DNA of 64,000 bases from Paenibacillus sp. cl123 (GTDB lineage: Bacteria; Bacillota; Bacilli; Paenibacillales; NBRC-103111), in NCBI RefSeq assembly GCF_900101595.1, contig NZ_FMYY01000002.1, forward strand, positions 534,447-598,446, read 5' to 3'. The notes beneath the pieces are model-generated. The model ran no database searches. It was not told the DNA's origin and saw nothing but the letters and a program-made list of their open reading frames with translations. This document shows positions 1 to 9,153 of the stretch, in pieces. Each line of letters opens with the position of its first letter. The stretch's first letter is position 1. The translations under genes and the position numbers were made by a program.

Positions 1-20
1 TTGGCTTTGATCACATTCAT
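1..20 (-). CDS. 5' end of a gene running out of the window
   Basis: An ATG on the minus strand at 20-18 is preceded seven bases upstream by an AAGGAGT Shine-Dalgarno sequence (28-34). The first residues read MNVIKA and the gene continues beyond the left edge. Six residues are too few to assign a family. The upstream AT-rich DNA holds an inverted repeat at 57-74 that could be its operator. Confidence 0.45.
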
Positions 21-56
21 CTTGCTCACTCCTTGGCTGTGACAGGTTATTAGTTA

Positions 57-74
57 ACATAATATTTATTATGT
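57..74. promoter_or_regulatory. AT-rich inverted repeat, possible operator
   Basis: The sequence ACATAAT-ATTT-ATTATGT has two perfect 7-bp arms around a 4-bp spacer. It lies 37 bases upstream of the minus-strand start at 20, inside A+T-rich intergenic DNA that probably carries its promoter. Such dyads are typical operators of MarR/TetR-like dimeric regulators; the regulator here is unknown. The rest of 75-276 shows no gene. Confidence 0.35.
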
Positions 75-276
75 AATCAATTAATAAAATCCCACTTTTT
101 TCTTTAGCTTATTATACTATATCGTATATCAAATACGCTGCTCAATCTAAAGAAGCAGCAGATCAAAGAAAAGATTGAGGAAAACGGCAGGACAAAAATC
201 TTGCAAACTTGACTAGCTCACAAACAAAATCTATAATGTCCATGTATAAAGCAAACGGATGTAAGAGGTGTTTGTA

Positions 277-1029
277 ATGGAAGTGAGTGAGCTGTTTTGG
301 AGCGCCTCTTTGGAGGAGTTAAAGCAAGGGTATGTCCAAAAAGAGGATCAATTCATCTGTCTGCTCTGCGGAAGCAGCTGTGTGCGGGGGATTATATATC
401 CGGTCGACGGGCTGCTTTACGAAGCGGAGCGATATATACGACTGCATATCCGGATCGCGCATCAGTCGGTCTTTGACTACTTGATTCAGCTGGACAAGAA
501 GCTGACGGGCTTAACGGAGCATCAGAACAGTCTGCTGCGTTTATTTTACCAGGAGCGCACGGATGCGCAGATTCAGCAAGAGCTAGGCATCGGAAGCGCG
601 TCAACCATCCGCAATCATCGCTTTGTGCTGAAAGAGAAGGAGCGTCAGTCCAAGGTGTTCCTAGCGCTCATGGAGCTGCTGAAAGAGAAGGACCGGCATG
701 CGCCGCGCTTCGTCGATGTGCATCAAACCGCCACGATGGTCGATGAACGTTACAATGTGACGGTGGAGGAACGGGACCGGATCGTAAACACCTATTTTCC
801 GAACGGCAAGGACGGTCTGCTCAAAACATTCCCATCGAAGCAAAAAAACAAGCTGATCGTGCTTCGGGAGATTGCCGCTCGCTTCCGGCCCGGCCGCACG
901 TACAGCGAACCGGAAGTGAACGAGATCCTGAAGCAAGCCCATGACGATTATGTCACCCTGCGCCGTTACCTGATCGAATACGGCTTCCTGAAGCGTCAGC
1001 CCGATGGAAGCGAGTATTGGCTTGCCTGA
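277..1029 (+). CDS. DUF2087-containing putative regulator
   Basis: The product has 250 residues. The C-terminal part (about 170-248) has the DUF2087 pattern: a YFP-x-GKDGLLK-x-FPSK run followed by the tail ending YGFLKR-x-DGSEYWL. The middle part (about 80-125) reads like a helix-turn-helix segment with LGIGSASTIRNHRF, so a DNA-binding role is likely, but no target is known. The N-terminal part has a CLLC pair and a later H-x3-H that could bind metal. I prefer ATG 277 over GTG 268 because AAGAGGTG (263-270) lies six bases before it and overlaps the GTG. The GIY-YIG gene follows 31 bases later and is probably in the same operon, a pairing I believe recurs in Bacillales. Confidence 0.8.
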   Translation: MEVSELFWSASLEELKQGYVQKEDQFICLLCGSSCVRGIIYPVDGLLYEAERYIRLHIRIAHQSVFDYLIQLDKKLTGLTEHQNSLLRLFYQERTDAQIQQELGIGSASTIRNHRFVLKEKERQSKVFLALMELLKEKDRHAPRFVDVHQTATMVDERYNVTVEERDRIVNTYFPNGKDGLLKTFPSKQKNKLIVLREIAARFRPGRTYSEPEVNEILKQAHDDYVTLRRYLIEYGFLKRQPDGSEYWLA

Positions 1030-1060
1030 CGGCAATCGACTTAAGAAAGGATGAAATGCC

Positions 1061-1420
1061 ATGAGCAACAAGGACCGCAGAAAAGAGCTGCAGCAGCAAT
1101 ACCAGGAAGTGAAGATAGAAGCCGGTATCTATCGCATAAAGAATAACAAAAACGGAAAAATATTTATTGACGGAAGTCCCAATCTTCGCAATCTGAATGG
1201 GGTGCGATTTTCCCTGAATGCCGGCTCGCATATGAATAAAGAGCTGCAGAAAGACTGGAGCGCTTTGGGCGAGGAAGCATTCGATTTTGATGTACTCGAA
1301 ATTGTGGAGAAAAAAGACAACCCTTTCTTCAATATGAAGGATGAACTGAAGAAATTGGAAGCAAAATGGCTTGAAAAGCTGCAGCCCTACGGTGAGCAAG
1401 GTTATAATATACTTCGTTAA
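1061..1420 (+). CDS. GIY-YIG nuclease family protein, divergent motif
   Basis: A 119-residue protein with the fold signature of the GIY-YIG superfamily near the N-terminus: AGIYRIKNNKNGKIFIDG takes the place of GIY-x(10)-YIG, followed by an arginine-containing helix. The second half of the signature is FIDG rather than YIG, so catalytic competence is uncertain; short relatives of this kind are common next to DUF2087 genes. ATG 1061 follows AAGAAAGG (1043-1050) at ten bases. It is probably co-transcribed with the DUF2087 gene. Function (DNA cleavage, repair or a regulatory role) cannot be read from the sequence. Confidence 0.7.
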   Translation: MSNKDRRKELQQQYQEVKIEAGIYRIKNNKNGKIFIDGSPNLRNLNGVRFSLNAGSHMNKELQKDWSALGEEAFDFDVLEIVEKKDNPFFNMKDELKKLEAKWLEKLQPYGEQGYNILR

Positions 1421-1472
1421 TATTTAATTGCATGAATAATTAATTGCATGAATCGGTCAGGAAAGGACAGCT

Positions 1473-2033
1473 ATGATTAGATCTGCGCAAATGTCAGACA
1501 GCCGCGAAGCTGCGCAATTGCTGGCGGTTATTGTCCGGGACATGGGACTTCCGTTTGTCGAGAAGCTGACGGAAGAAGAACTGCTCGCACTAATTGAAGA
1601 AGCTTACCTCGCCGAGGACAATCGGTTCAGCCTAGCCAACGTCCGCCTGCTTGAGCTTGACGGACGCGTCGCCGGAATAGCCTTGGTCTATCCGGGCTCC
1701 GAGGCCGCGAGATTGGACCGGCATTTATCCGAGCTGATCGCCGCCAGATATCCTGGCGAAGAGGTCGTTTTCGACCGGGAAGCCGAAGAGGATGAGCTGT
1801 ACATCGATTCCTTGTGCGTATTTCCCCAATTCCGGGGCCAAGGGGTGGGCACGCGTCTGCTCGAAGCCGTCATCGCGGAAGCGGGAGCAGCCGGATGGAG
1901 CAAGCTTTCGCTGAATGTCGAGCAGTTTAACGTTAATGCCCGCCGGCTGTATGAGCGTATGGGCTTTAGCGTCACCGGACAATTCGTCATCGCGAACCAT
2001 GATTATTTCCATATGACGCTCTCATCGTCGTAA
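1473..2033 (+). CDS. GNAT family N-acetyltransferase
   Basis: A 186-residue single-domain acetyltransferase. Motif A of the GNAT fold, which binds the acetyl-CoA pyrophosphate, is visible as FRGQGVGTRLLEAV at about residues 120-133, preceded by the beta strand LYIDSLCVFPQ and followed by the NARRLYERMGF motif B near 160-172. The substrate is not evident. ATG 1473 is preceded by AGGAAAGGA. It stands alone between the GIY-YIG gene and the lipoprotein gene. Confidence 0.85.
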   Translation: MIRSAQMSDSREAAQLLAVIVRDMGLPFVEKLTEEELLALIEEAYLAEDNRFSLANVRLLELDGRVAGIALVYPGSEAARLDRHLSELIAARYPGEEVVFDREAEEDELYIDSLCVFPQFRGQGVGTRLLEAVIAEAGAAGWSKLSLNVEQFNVNARRLYERMGFSVTGQFVIANHDYFHMTLSSS

Positions 2034-2169
2034 GTTGCCAGCCGAATTCATGAATGTCACAGCTTGGACATGCTTATAGCCCCATTGAGTCATCACGATG
2101 CTCCGGAAAAAGGGTACAATGAAGCTACAACAGCTTGTATCCCTCAACGGAAGGAGTTTGGCTTGTGAA

Positions 2170-2553
2170 ATGAAACGGATATGGATCAGCCTCTGTCTCA
2201 GCTTGTGCGTCATGCTCGCTTTAACCGCCTGCTCGTCCTCCAATCAGGGGCAGGACCCTGCCAGTGTGAAGGTCGAACTGACGACCGACCCGGCAGCGCC
2301 CCCTGCCGCACGCGAGGTTGCGCTGACCGCCCAGGTTAGCGGGCTGGTGAAGGAGGAGGGCGCGAACGTTCAGTTCGACATCCGCGGCGAAAACAAAAAT
2401 GCGCTGCCCGAGGTCGTGACCGCCGAACCCGCCGGCGGCGGAGCGTATGTGTATAAGAAAACATTCGATAAAGCCGGCGTCTACACGATATATATCCACA
2501 TCTACCAAGGCGATCTCCACGTTACCAAGAAGAAAACGGTGACCGTCTCCTAA
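2170..2553 (+). CDS. FixH/YtkA-like lipoprotein
   Basis: A 127-residue exported protein. The first 20 residues form a lipoprotein signal peptide ending in LTAC with Cys21 as the lipid anchor. The mature part (about 30-127) resembles the immunoglobulin-like FixH/YtkA domain: alternating strands with VELTTDPAAP, ALTAQVSG, VQFDIRGEN and the YTIYIHIY strand near the end. It probably sits on the outer face of the membrane; the role is unknown. ATG 2170 is chosen because it begins a normal signal peptide; the ribosome site GGAAGGAG (2149-2156) is 13 bases away, somewhat far. TTG 2158 is a less likely alternative. Confidence 0.7.
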   Translation: MKRIWISLCLSLCVMLALTACSSSNQGQDPASVKVELTTDPAAPPAAREVALTAQVSGLVKEEGANVQFDIRGENKNALPEVVTAEPAGGGAYVYKKTFDKAGVYTIYIHIYQGDLHVTKKKTVTVS

Positions 2554-2576
2554 GGTCAGCTTGGCGGATCTCCTTC

Positions 2577-2612
2577 AGCCCATACTCCGCGTACGATGCG
2601 CGGAGATGGGCT
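2577..2612 (+). terminator. Rho-independent-type terminator after the lipoprotein gene
   Basis: AGCCCATACTCCGCG pairs with CGCGGAGATGGGCT around a short loop. A T-containing stretch follows, but without a long uninterrupted run. It lies 24 bases after the lipoprotein stop codon. Confidence 0.6.
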
Positions 2613-2780
2613 GTTTGGCGTAGTCTTTTAGCTGCGGGACCCTATTTTCCCGAAATAATGCGGATAAAACCGGTTCAAGGGCTTTTCTCGATAAGGAAAT
2701 CAGTTAAAATAAGGATTGTACTTGATTATCCACGGGTAAATAGAAGGAAAAGCATCGACCGATAGCTAGGAGGTAACTCG

Positions 2781-5700
2781 GTGGAGATTTACCAAGAAAC
2801 GGATAATAGTCTATATGAACAACTATTCCGGCTTTCCTCAACAGGAATGGCTGTATTTTCGATAAAAGAAGGACTCGTAAGACAAGCAAATGCTTCGCTG
2901 GCCAACTTCTTCGCTATTCGCGAGGAGGCGTGCAAGGGACATGGCTTCTGGGCGTTGTGGCATCCGGATAACCGGGCGGAGTACGAACGGTCCTGGCATG
3001 CATGGTCCAAGGGAGCTTCTTCCTCTGACACTTATTATGCTGAGCTGCGCGGGCTGAGGGCGGACGGGATCGTGTGGGGCGATGTCCGCATCCGGATACT
3101 GCCGGCGGAGCAAGGGGGGGAGGCTCCCGAGTGGGCTTATGCGGAGCTTGTGGACAAGACCGGGCTCAAGGCGCTGGAGCGGTGGAAAGAGGAGCATCAG
3201 GATCTTCATCAATTGCTGACGCGCAATACGCAGGATTTGGTTTCCTTCAGCAATGCCGAAGGGGAGATCCTGTATATCTCTGAATCCTGCTTCAGCGTTC
3301 TGGGCTACGAGCCGGAGGAAATGATCGGGCATAACCGCAGAGAGTTTTATCATCCGTCCGATGCAGACGATATGGGCCAGGCCAACAGGCTTTATTCGGA
3401 TCAAGAACGGTTTACAAGACGGCTGCGGCACAAGAACGGGCATTACTTGTGGATGGAAACTTCGTTCCAGATCATCAGAGATGCCCAGGGTCAAGTGGAG
3501 AAGGTGCTGACCATGGGACGGGATGTGACCGAGCAGAAGAAGCAAGCGGATATAATGCTCGCCGCTCAGCGGATCGCTCGCTTGGGCAGCTGCGAATGGG
3601 ATATCCAGCAGGGGAAGTTTACTTACTCGGAGGAAGCGAAGCGCATATTCGGACTGTCCTCCGATGATTGTTCCGACGGATTTCCGGAGTACATCCACCC
3701 GGAAGACCGCGCCAAAGTTTGCAGAGTGGTGAATGAGGCCATCCGCGCCGGACAATCGGGCGAGCTGGTATTTCGCCTTCTGCCGCCCGGTCAATCGGTA
3801 CGCTATGTGAATACCCAATGGGAGGTTGCTCTGGATAAGAAGGGACAAACGGTGCAGGTTCTGGGCTTCGTACAGGATATTACCGACAGCATGCTGATGC
3901 AGGAGCGGCTGCGCAACAGCGAGAAGCATTACCGGCTTATTTCGGAGACATCGCTGGACTTTATTTCCCGGCATGCCGGCGATGAAGCTGGCACCTTCCT
4001 GTATGCCTCTCCCGTATGCCGGACCATGCTCGGCTACGAGCCGGAGGAGATGATCGGGCGGTCGGGGCTTGAGTTTATACATCCGGATGATGTGAAAAGG
4101 GTGCGCCGGCTGCTGAAGGAGATTCAGAGCCGTGGCGGCACAGAGGCGTTCACTTTCCGGTTCCGGCGGAAAGACGGCAGCTATATTCATTTCGAAACCG
4201 TATGCCGTTATCTGGAGGATGCCGATACGCAAAATCGGGAGATCATCGCCATCTCGCGCGACAGTACGGAGCGCCTCATGGCCGAGGAACGATTGAAGGA
4301 AAGCAAAAGCCGGTACAAGTCTCTGTTCGAATACAATCCGGCAGCGGTCTACTCGATGGATCTGGAAGGCAATTATTTGACGGCCAATGCGAATCTGGAG
4401 AAGCTGACCGGCTATACGCATGACGAATTGATCGGGATGTACTTCGGACCTCTCGTATCGGAGAAGGATATGGCCAAGACGCTGTATCATTTCAACCTGG
4501 CTCGCCAAGGCTATCCGCAAAATTATGAGATTACGATTATTCACCGCGACGGATATCCTGTCGAAATCAGCGTGGCGAATATTCCGATCATTATCGATGA
4601 TCAGGTCGTCGGAGTGTATGGCATCTCCAGCGATATTACGGAGCGCAAGCGGTACATGGAGCAGGTGGAGAAGCTCAGCTACGAGCATGGAATGATTCTC
4701 AATGCCGTATCGGAAGGCATCTTCGGCATGGATATGTCGGGGAGAACGACCTTCCTGAATCCCGCCGGCGCCGCGCTGCTCGGATACTCCAGTGCGGAGA
4801 TGATCGGCCACTGCTATCTGGACGCGATTCAGCAGACCCGCGGGGACGGGACCCAGTATGCGGCCGGGGAAGCCCCGATCTTCCTGGCACTCAAGGAAGG
4901 GCGAACCTATGAGAACAAAGAGGCCGTGTTCTGGCGCAAGGACGGCACAAGCTTCCTTGTGGAGTACCGGGTAACGCCGCTGGTGGATAATGACGTGACG
5001 GTAGGAGCGGTCGTGGTCTTCCGCGACATGACCGATGAGAAGGAGATTATCCGGGCCAAGGAATTTGCCGAACAGGCGGATAGAGCCAAGTCTGAATTTC
5101 TGGCGATCATGAGTCATGAGCTTCGAACTCCGATGAACGGCATTATCGGGATGAACAGCCTGCTGGCCGAAACTTCGCTGACAGACGAGCAGCGCAGCTA
5201 CACGGAGATTATTAACGAGAGCAGCCAGGCTTTGCTGCATATTTTGAATGAAATTCTCGATTTCAGTAAAATCGAAGCCGGCAAGATGACGCTCAATCTG
5301 GAGCCGGTCGATGTACGCCAGGTCGTTAAGGGCGTGATGGAGCTGTTCGCTGTCAAAATAACGGAGAAACGGCTGAGTCTGACCTGGGAGCTGGACCCTC
5401 TGCTTCCCGAACTCATCATCACCGATGAGCTGCGGCTCAGACAAGTGCTGGTCAACTTGATCGGCAATGCCGTGAAATTTACGGAGCAGGGCACGATCTT
5501 CTTGCAAGTGATCGCTAGGCCAGAGCCAGCCACAGGCCAGTTATTGCTGCATTTCACGATCAAGGACTCCGGAATCGGGATTCCGTTCGATCGTCAGGGC
5601 CAGCTGTTCCAATCCTTCTCTCAGCTGCATCCGTCCATTAACCGCAAATACGGCGGAACCGGACTGGGACTTGCCATCAGCAAGAAGCTGGTCGAGCTGA

Positions 5701-6272
5701 TGGGAGGAAGCATCGGGGTGGAGAGCCAGAGGGGAGAAGGGGCAACCTTTTTCTTCACGATCCAGGCTGCTCTTCCTCAGACGGACAGCGCTGAGGCTGC
5801 CTTTGGCCGCGCTTTGAGCCAACACGACGCCTCGGCCGGCGATTATGCGCTGCCCCCCGCCCAATTCGGGCCCATCCGGCTATTGATAGCCGAAGATCAT
5901 CCGGTCAATCTGAAGCTGTGGACCGCTATCCTGAAGAAGCGGGGATATGTGGCAGACCTGGTGGAAAACGGGGAAGACGCCGTTCGTGCCGTGCTCGGCG
6001 GGAGCTACGATATCGTATTTATGGATGTCCAGATGCCGGTCAAGGATGGGATCGAAGCGACTCAGGAGATCCTGCGCCTGCTTCCCGAGTCAGCCTGTCC
6101 GGTTATTATCGCCGTGACCGCATTCGCACGCAGGGAGGACCGGGAATTATGTCTGGCTGCCGGCATGCATGATTTCATCAGCAAGCCGATTCTGCTGACA
6201 GAGGTTGACCGTGTTCTGCGGCGGTGGGCGCCGGCTTACAGGCGCGGTGGCTCCAGGATTACGGAAACATGA
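2781..6272 (+). CDS. Six-PAS hybrid sensor histidine kinase/response regulator
   Basis: A 1163-residue soluble hybrid kinase without a signal peptide or membrane segment. I count six PAS units at roughly 10-120, 145-255, 256-370, 380-500, 505-625 and 630-755; several contain the repeated GYEPEEMIG helix and PAC-like ends such as RDVTEQKK and SDITERK. The HisKA box SHELRTPMNG has the phospho-accepting His at about 778. The ATPase domain shows the N box (VNLIGNAVKFTE), DSGIGIP and GGTGLGLAI. A receiver domain (about 1035-1150) has FMDVQMPVKDG with Asp about 1082. The GTG start at 2781 follows AGGAGG. With no separate output domain, it probably passes phosphate to another protein; the signal is unknown, and a cytosolic redox, ligand or metabolic cue is possible. 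Confidence 0.9.
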   Translation: MEIYQETDNSLYEQLFRLSSTGMAVFSIKEGLVRQANASLANFFAIREEACKGHGFWALWHPDNRAEYERSWHAWSKGASSSDTYYAELRGLRADGIVWGDVRIRILPAEQGGEAPEWAYAELVDKTGLKALERWKEEHQDLHQLLTRNTQDLVSFSNAEGEILYISESCFSVLGYEPEEMIGHNRREFYHPSDADDMGQANRLYSDQERFTRRLRHKNGHYLWMETSFQIIRDAQGQVEKVLTMGRDVTEQKKQADIMLAAQRIARLGSCEWDIQQGKFTYSEEAKRIFGLSSDDCSDGFPEYIHPEDRAKVCRVVNEAIRAGQSGELVFRLLPPGQSVRYVNTQWEVALDKKGQTVQVLGFVQDITDSMLMQERLRNSEKHYRLISETSLDFISRHAGDEAGTFLYASPVCRTMLGYEPEEMIGRSGLEFIHPDDVKRVRRLLKEIQSRGGTEAFTFRFRRKDGSYIHFETVCRYLEDADTQNREIIAISRDSTERLMAEERLKESKSRYKSLFEYNPAAVYSMDLEGNYLTANANLEKLTGYTHDELIGMYFGPLVSEKDMAKTLYHFNLARQGYPQNYEITIIHRDGYPVEISVANIPIIIDDQVVGVYGISSDITERKRYMEQVEKLSYEHGMILNAVSEGIFGMDMSGRTTFLNPAGAALLGYSSAEMIGHCYLDAIQQTRGDGTQYAAGEAPIFLALKEGRTYENKEAVFWRKDGTSFLVEYRVTPLVDNDVTVGAVVVFRDMTDEKEIIRAKEFAEQADRAKSEFLAIMSHELRTPMNGIIGMNSLLAETSLTDEQRSYTEIINESSQALLHILNEILDFSKIEAGKMTLNLEPVDVRQVVKGVMELFAVKITEKRLSLTWELDPLLPELIITDELRLRQVLVNLIGNAVKFTEQGTIFLQVIARPEPATGQLLLHFTIKDSGIGIPFDRQGQLFQSFSQLHPSINRKYGGTGLGLAISKKLVELMGGSIGVESQRGEGATFFFTIQAALPQTDSAEAAFGRALSQHDASAGDYALPPAQFGPIRLLIAEDHPVNLKLWTAILKKRGYVADLVENGEDAVRAVLGGSYDIVFMDVQMPVKDGIEATQEILRLLPESACPVIIAVTAFARREDRELCLAAGMHDFISKPILLTEVDRVLRRWAPAYRRGGSRITET

Positions 6273-6396
6273 TTGTCTATTTATGGAGGCGGATAACCGT
6301 TATGACCCTTAGCCCGAACCCGGCTCGTTCTTGGACCCACAGAGCAGTCGTTCATCTAAATGCAAGCCCGCAAAAATTTACCCGGGAGGGCGAGCG

Positions 6397-7455
6397 ATGA
6401 TGTCTGAGGAGCTGAAAAGGATGTGGAGCCCTGACAGCTATTTGGCGAAGCTGTATCGCGATACACTCGCTTCCAGCTTCGACGCCGCTTCTCAGCAGAT
6501 TCCCTATGCCAAGAAGCAGCAGGAGCTCCGGCGCAGGCTGGCAAACGCCTTGGGCGGCGTGCCGGAGCAGGATGCCCCCCTGGAGCCCGAAACGCTGGAA
6601 AGGTTCGAGCATGAGGGACTTATCATCGAGAAGCTGGCTTATACGACCTGCGAGGGACTGCGTGTGCCGGCGTATGCGCTGTACCCGCGGGAACCCGGAG
6701 GCAAGCTCCCGGCCGTCTTGGCCTGCCATGGGCACGGTCCGGGGCAGCGCGCTGCCCTCGGCCTGAATGCGGACGGCACGTTCGCGCAGGAAGCGGGTAT
6801 CCATAACCGCTTTGCAGTCGAGCTGGCGCGCCGGGGGATGTTCGTCCTTGTGCCGGAGCTGATCGGCTTCGGCGACCGTCGTCTGCAGGCCAGCGTCGAT
6901 GCCAATCCGGAGGCGACGGATACGAGCTGCTTGCCGATCTCGCTCATGCTGCTGATGTGCGGGATGACGATCGCAGGACTGCGCGTGTATGAGGCGAAGC
7001 GGGGGCTGGATTATATTGCCGGCAGACCCGAGGTTGACGCAGGCTTGATCGGGACGCTCGGCTTCTCGGGCGGCGGGCTTGTCGCCTCGCATACGGCGGC
7101 GCTGGATGAGCGCATCCGCGCTGTCGTCCTGTGCGGCTACGCCAATACGTTCGAGAGCAGCATACTTAGCCGCCCGCACTGTCTGGATAATTATATCCCG
7201 GGTATCCTGCAGGTGGCCGAGCAGCCGGAGCTGCTCGGTCTCATAGCGCCGAGGCCGCTGTTTATCGAGTCCGGTACGGAGGATCTCGTCTTTCCCGTGG
7301 AAGCGGCACGCGAGGCGTTGGGCAGGCTGGGCGCCATTTACCGGCTCACAGGGGCGGAGGACCACCTGCAATCGGATCTTTTTCCAGGGAAGCATGAGAT
7401 TTCCGGCCGCCGTTCCTGGGACTGGCTGAAGCAGCAGCTCACATCGCAGAAGTGA
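6397..7455 (+). CDS. Alpha/beta hydrolase, dienelactone hydrolase-like
   Basis: A 352-residue intracellular hydrolase. The nucleophile elbow GFSGGG is at about residue 232, the acid/histidine region contains IAPRPLFIESGTEDLVFP followed by a histidine in GAEDHLQSD, and the oxyanion strand VLACHGHGPGQ is at about 105. These match large family members related to acetyl-xylan esterases and Abhydrolase_7-type esterases; the substrate is unknown. I start at ATG 6397 because GGGAGGG (6384-6390) lies six bases upstream; the reading frame is open further upstream but without ribosome site. Confidence 0.75.
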   Translation: MMSEELKRMWSPDSYLAKLYRDTLASSFDAASQQIPYAKKQQELRRRLANALGGVPEQDAPLEPETLERFEHEGLIIEKLAYTTCEGLRVPAYALYPREPGGKLPAVLACHGHGPGQRAALGLNADGTFAQEAGIHNRFAVELARRGMFVLVPELIGFGDRRLQASVDANPEATDTSCLPISLMLLMCGMTIAGLRVYEAKRGLDYIAGRPEVDAGLIGTLGFSGGGLVASHTAALDERIRAVVLCGYANTFESSILSRPHCLDNYIPGILQVAEQPELLGLIAPRPLFIESGTEDLVFPVEAAREALGRLGAIYRLTGAEDHLQSDLFPGKHEISGRRSWDWLKQQLTSQK

Positions 7456-7750
7456 ACGTTCGGCATAAAAGCGAGCGAATTAGCCGTGAGCATGCGTACG
7501 ATTCAAGTAAGGAAAGACGGGACCTGGCGTACACCGGGGGAGAGATCGGCGCCTTCCAAATCGCCGATTTAAGGTGAGGCCGAAGATTTCTGCATGGAGA
7601 AGCGGACCTTCCGGCTTCGGTGAGGAGATAGGACAGGGGCAGCTTTTTACACGGCTGGCGACCGGACCGTTCGCCTCATTCGACCTGTTTAAGCCAGCCA
7701 GCCTCCGGTTAATAAAGGTTATCGGTTCATCGAAACAGGAGGCGATATCC

Positions 7751-7975
7751 ATGATCAACAATGAATATAAAAATGAAGATCTGAAAACCGTAAAGGAACA
7801 TGAGAAATTTGCGGAGAAAAAAGGATCGGACAAGCCGATCAGCGAAGTCATAAATGGCTCTATGGCTCCTGATCTGGAGGAGGTTAAACGTCTTGGCGAG
7901 GATATGAAGGAGGTCAAGACGGAAGGAGAGCTGGCACAGGAAGGATTAGTACCCGACCCGATTCAGCGGGATTAA
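7751..7975 (+). CDS. Small highly charged protein, unknown
   Basis: A 74-residue, strongly acidic and lysine-rich protein without hydrophobic segments, rich in predicted helix (EDLKTVKEHEKFAEKK). The ATG at 7751 has a perfect AGGAGG at 7737-7742. A terminator follows directly. I do not recognise it; the composition recalls small stress or sporulation proteins of Bacillales, but that is only an impression. The 295 bases upstream (7456-7750) show no other gene. Confidence 0.6.
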   Translation: MINNEYKNEDLKTVKEHEKFAEKKGSDKPISEVINGSMAPDLEEVKRLGEDMKEVKTEGELAQEGLVPDPIQRD

Positions 7976-8002
7976 AGGAAGAGCTTGTTCGTCGGCGAAC
8001 AG

Positions 8003-8042
8003 ACGGTTGTTTCCCATCGTATTGGGGAGCAGCCGTTTTTTT
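8003..8042 (+). terminator. Rho-independent terminator
   Basis: ACGGTTGTTTCCC pairs (with G-U pairs) with GGGGAGCAGCCGT, followed by a run of seven T. It terminates the small charged-protein gene. Confidence 0.8.
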
Positions 8043-8121
8043 GCTTGTCCGCGCCTGGAACTGCCTGGAAGCTTCGATTTATGATACAATATGCGGAAAT
8101 CCGCAGGAAAAATGAGTTGGG

Positions 8122-9108
8122 ATGATGAGAGTGAGTATAAATGATTTGTATGACGCCTATAAACCGTTGTTGAACGGCATCGCTTACCGAATGACAGGCT
8201 CTTTAACGGATGCCGAGGATATGGTGCAGGATGTGTTTGCCGAGCTGGAGACCATGCGTGTCGAGCATATCAGGAATATGAAGGGCTATTTGGTAAAAAT
8301 GGTCACCAACCGGTGTTTGAATTTGCTGAAATCAGCCCGCCGAACGCGCGAGGTTTATACCGGTCCCTGGCTTCCGGAGCCTGAGGTGCGCGATGCGGCT
8401 GGAACTCCGGAGGAGTTGGCGGTGCGGGCGGAAACGATATCCTATGCGCTTCTCGTCCTCCTGGAGCAGCTATCGCCCATGGAGAGAGCTGTCTTCATCC
8501 TTCGGGAATCGCTGGACTATGATTACCGGGACATTGCGGAGCTGCTGGGCAAAAGCAATGAAAGCTGCCGGAAGCTGCACAGCCGGGGGAAACAGAAAAT
8601 CAACCGCGGACGAATTCAGAGGAAAAAAGAGGAAACGGCGGGCGAACGGGAAGCTCCGATTGCGCTGCCGATCGAGGACATCAGCGCCGATAGCACGCAC
8701 GCCATGCAAGCGGAGGTGCTTGCCCGCTCCTTTATGAACGCCGCCCTTACCGGTAATTTCGAGCCATTCGTCCGGATGCTGGCGGATGAGGCGCGATTGT
8801 ACATGGACGGCGGCGGCAAGGTGCGAGCAGCCGTCTTCCCGATTATCGGCAGCGCAAGAATCCTTGCTTTTCTCCAAGGGATTGCCCCCAAAAGTCTGCG
8901 GTCCCAAAATCAGCTGCTTGTCAACGTTAATGGCCAGCCGGGGCTTTTGCTTATGAGGGACGGTGAACTTTTCGGAATCTTGTCCTTTCAGTTTGATAGC
9001 CACTCCCGTCCTGTCCGATTATACATGATTACGAATCCGGATAAGCTGAAGCCTATTGCCTGGAATCAATCTGAATTGAGCAATTGTGTCACAAAACACG
9101 TCCCTTAG
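8122..9108 (+). CDS. sigJ: ECF41-family RNA polymerase sigma factor with fused SnoaL-like domain
   Basis: A 328-residue sigma-70 factor of the ECF41 type. Region 2 (YRMTGSLTDAEDMVQDVF, residues 20-40) and region 4 (residues 110-165, LSPMERAVFILRESLDYDYRDIAELL) are followed by a C-terminal NTF2/SnoaL-like domain (about 195-315). Three hallmarks of ECF41 are all present: WLPEP between regions 2 and 4, DGGGK in the C-terminal domain, and NPDKL near the end. In this group the fused domain replaces a separate anti-sigma factor. ECF41 genes usually stand next to an oxidoreductase-type gene under their control; here the azoreductase follows 45 bases later, with a fitting promoter at 9087-9113. The symbol follows common naming of similar proteins. 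Confidence 0.88.
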   Translation: MMRVSINDLYDAYKPLLNGIAYRMTGSLTDAEDMVQDVFAELETMRVEHIRNMKGYLVKMVTNRCLNLLKSARRTREVYTGPWLPEPEVRDAAGTPEELAVRAETISYALLVLLEQLSPMERAVFILRESLDYDYRDIAELLGKSNESCRKLHSRGKQKINRGRIQRKKEETAGEREAPIALPIEDISADSTHAMQAEVLARSFMNAALTGNFEPFVRMLADEARLYMDGGGKVRAAVFPIIGSARILAFLQGIAPKSLRSQNQLLVNVNGQPGLLLMRDGELFGILSFQFDSHSRPVRLYMITNPDKLKPIAWNQSELSNCVTKHVP

Positions 9109-9113
9109 TTGTC
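9087..9113 (+). promoter_or_regulatory. Putative ECF41-dependent promoter in front of the azoreductase
   Basis: TGTCACA at 9087-9093, a 16-base spacer, then TGTC at 9110-9113. The published ECF41 target is TGTCACA-N16-CGTC, so there is one mismatch. The element overlaps the 3' end of the sigma factor gene and is placed to transcribe the next gene at 9154. Confidence 0.6.
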
Positions 9114-9153
9114 TTATAGACGTACCAAGTAGAGAACAAGGGAGAGATCGACA

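Noticed and set aside
2838..5507. Very long open frame (about 890 codons) on the minus strand inside the hybrid kinase gene
   Set aside because: It is the antisense shadow of the PAS and kinase domains, has no ribosome site, and its translation shows no recognisable domain while the plus strand is clearly coding.
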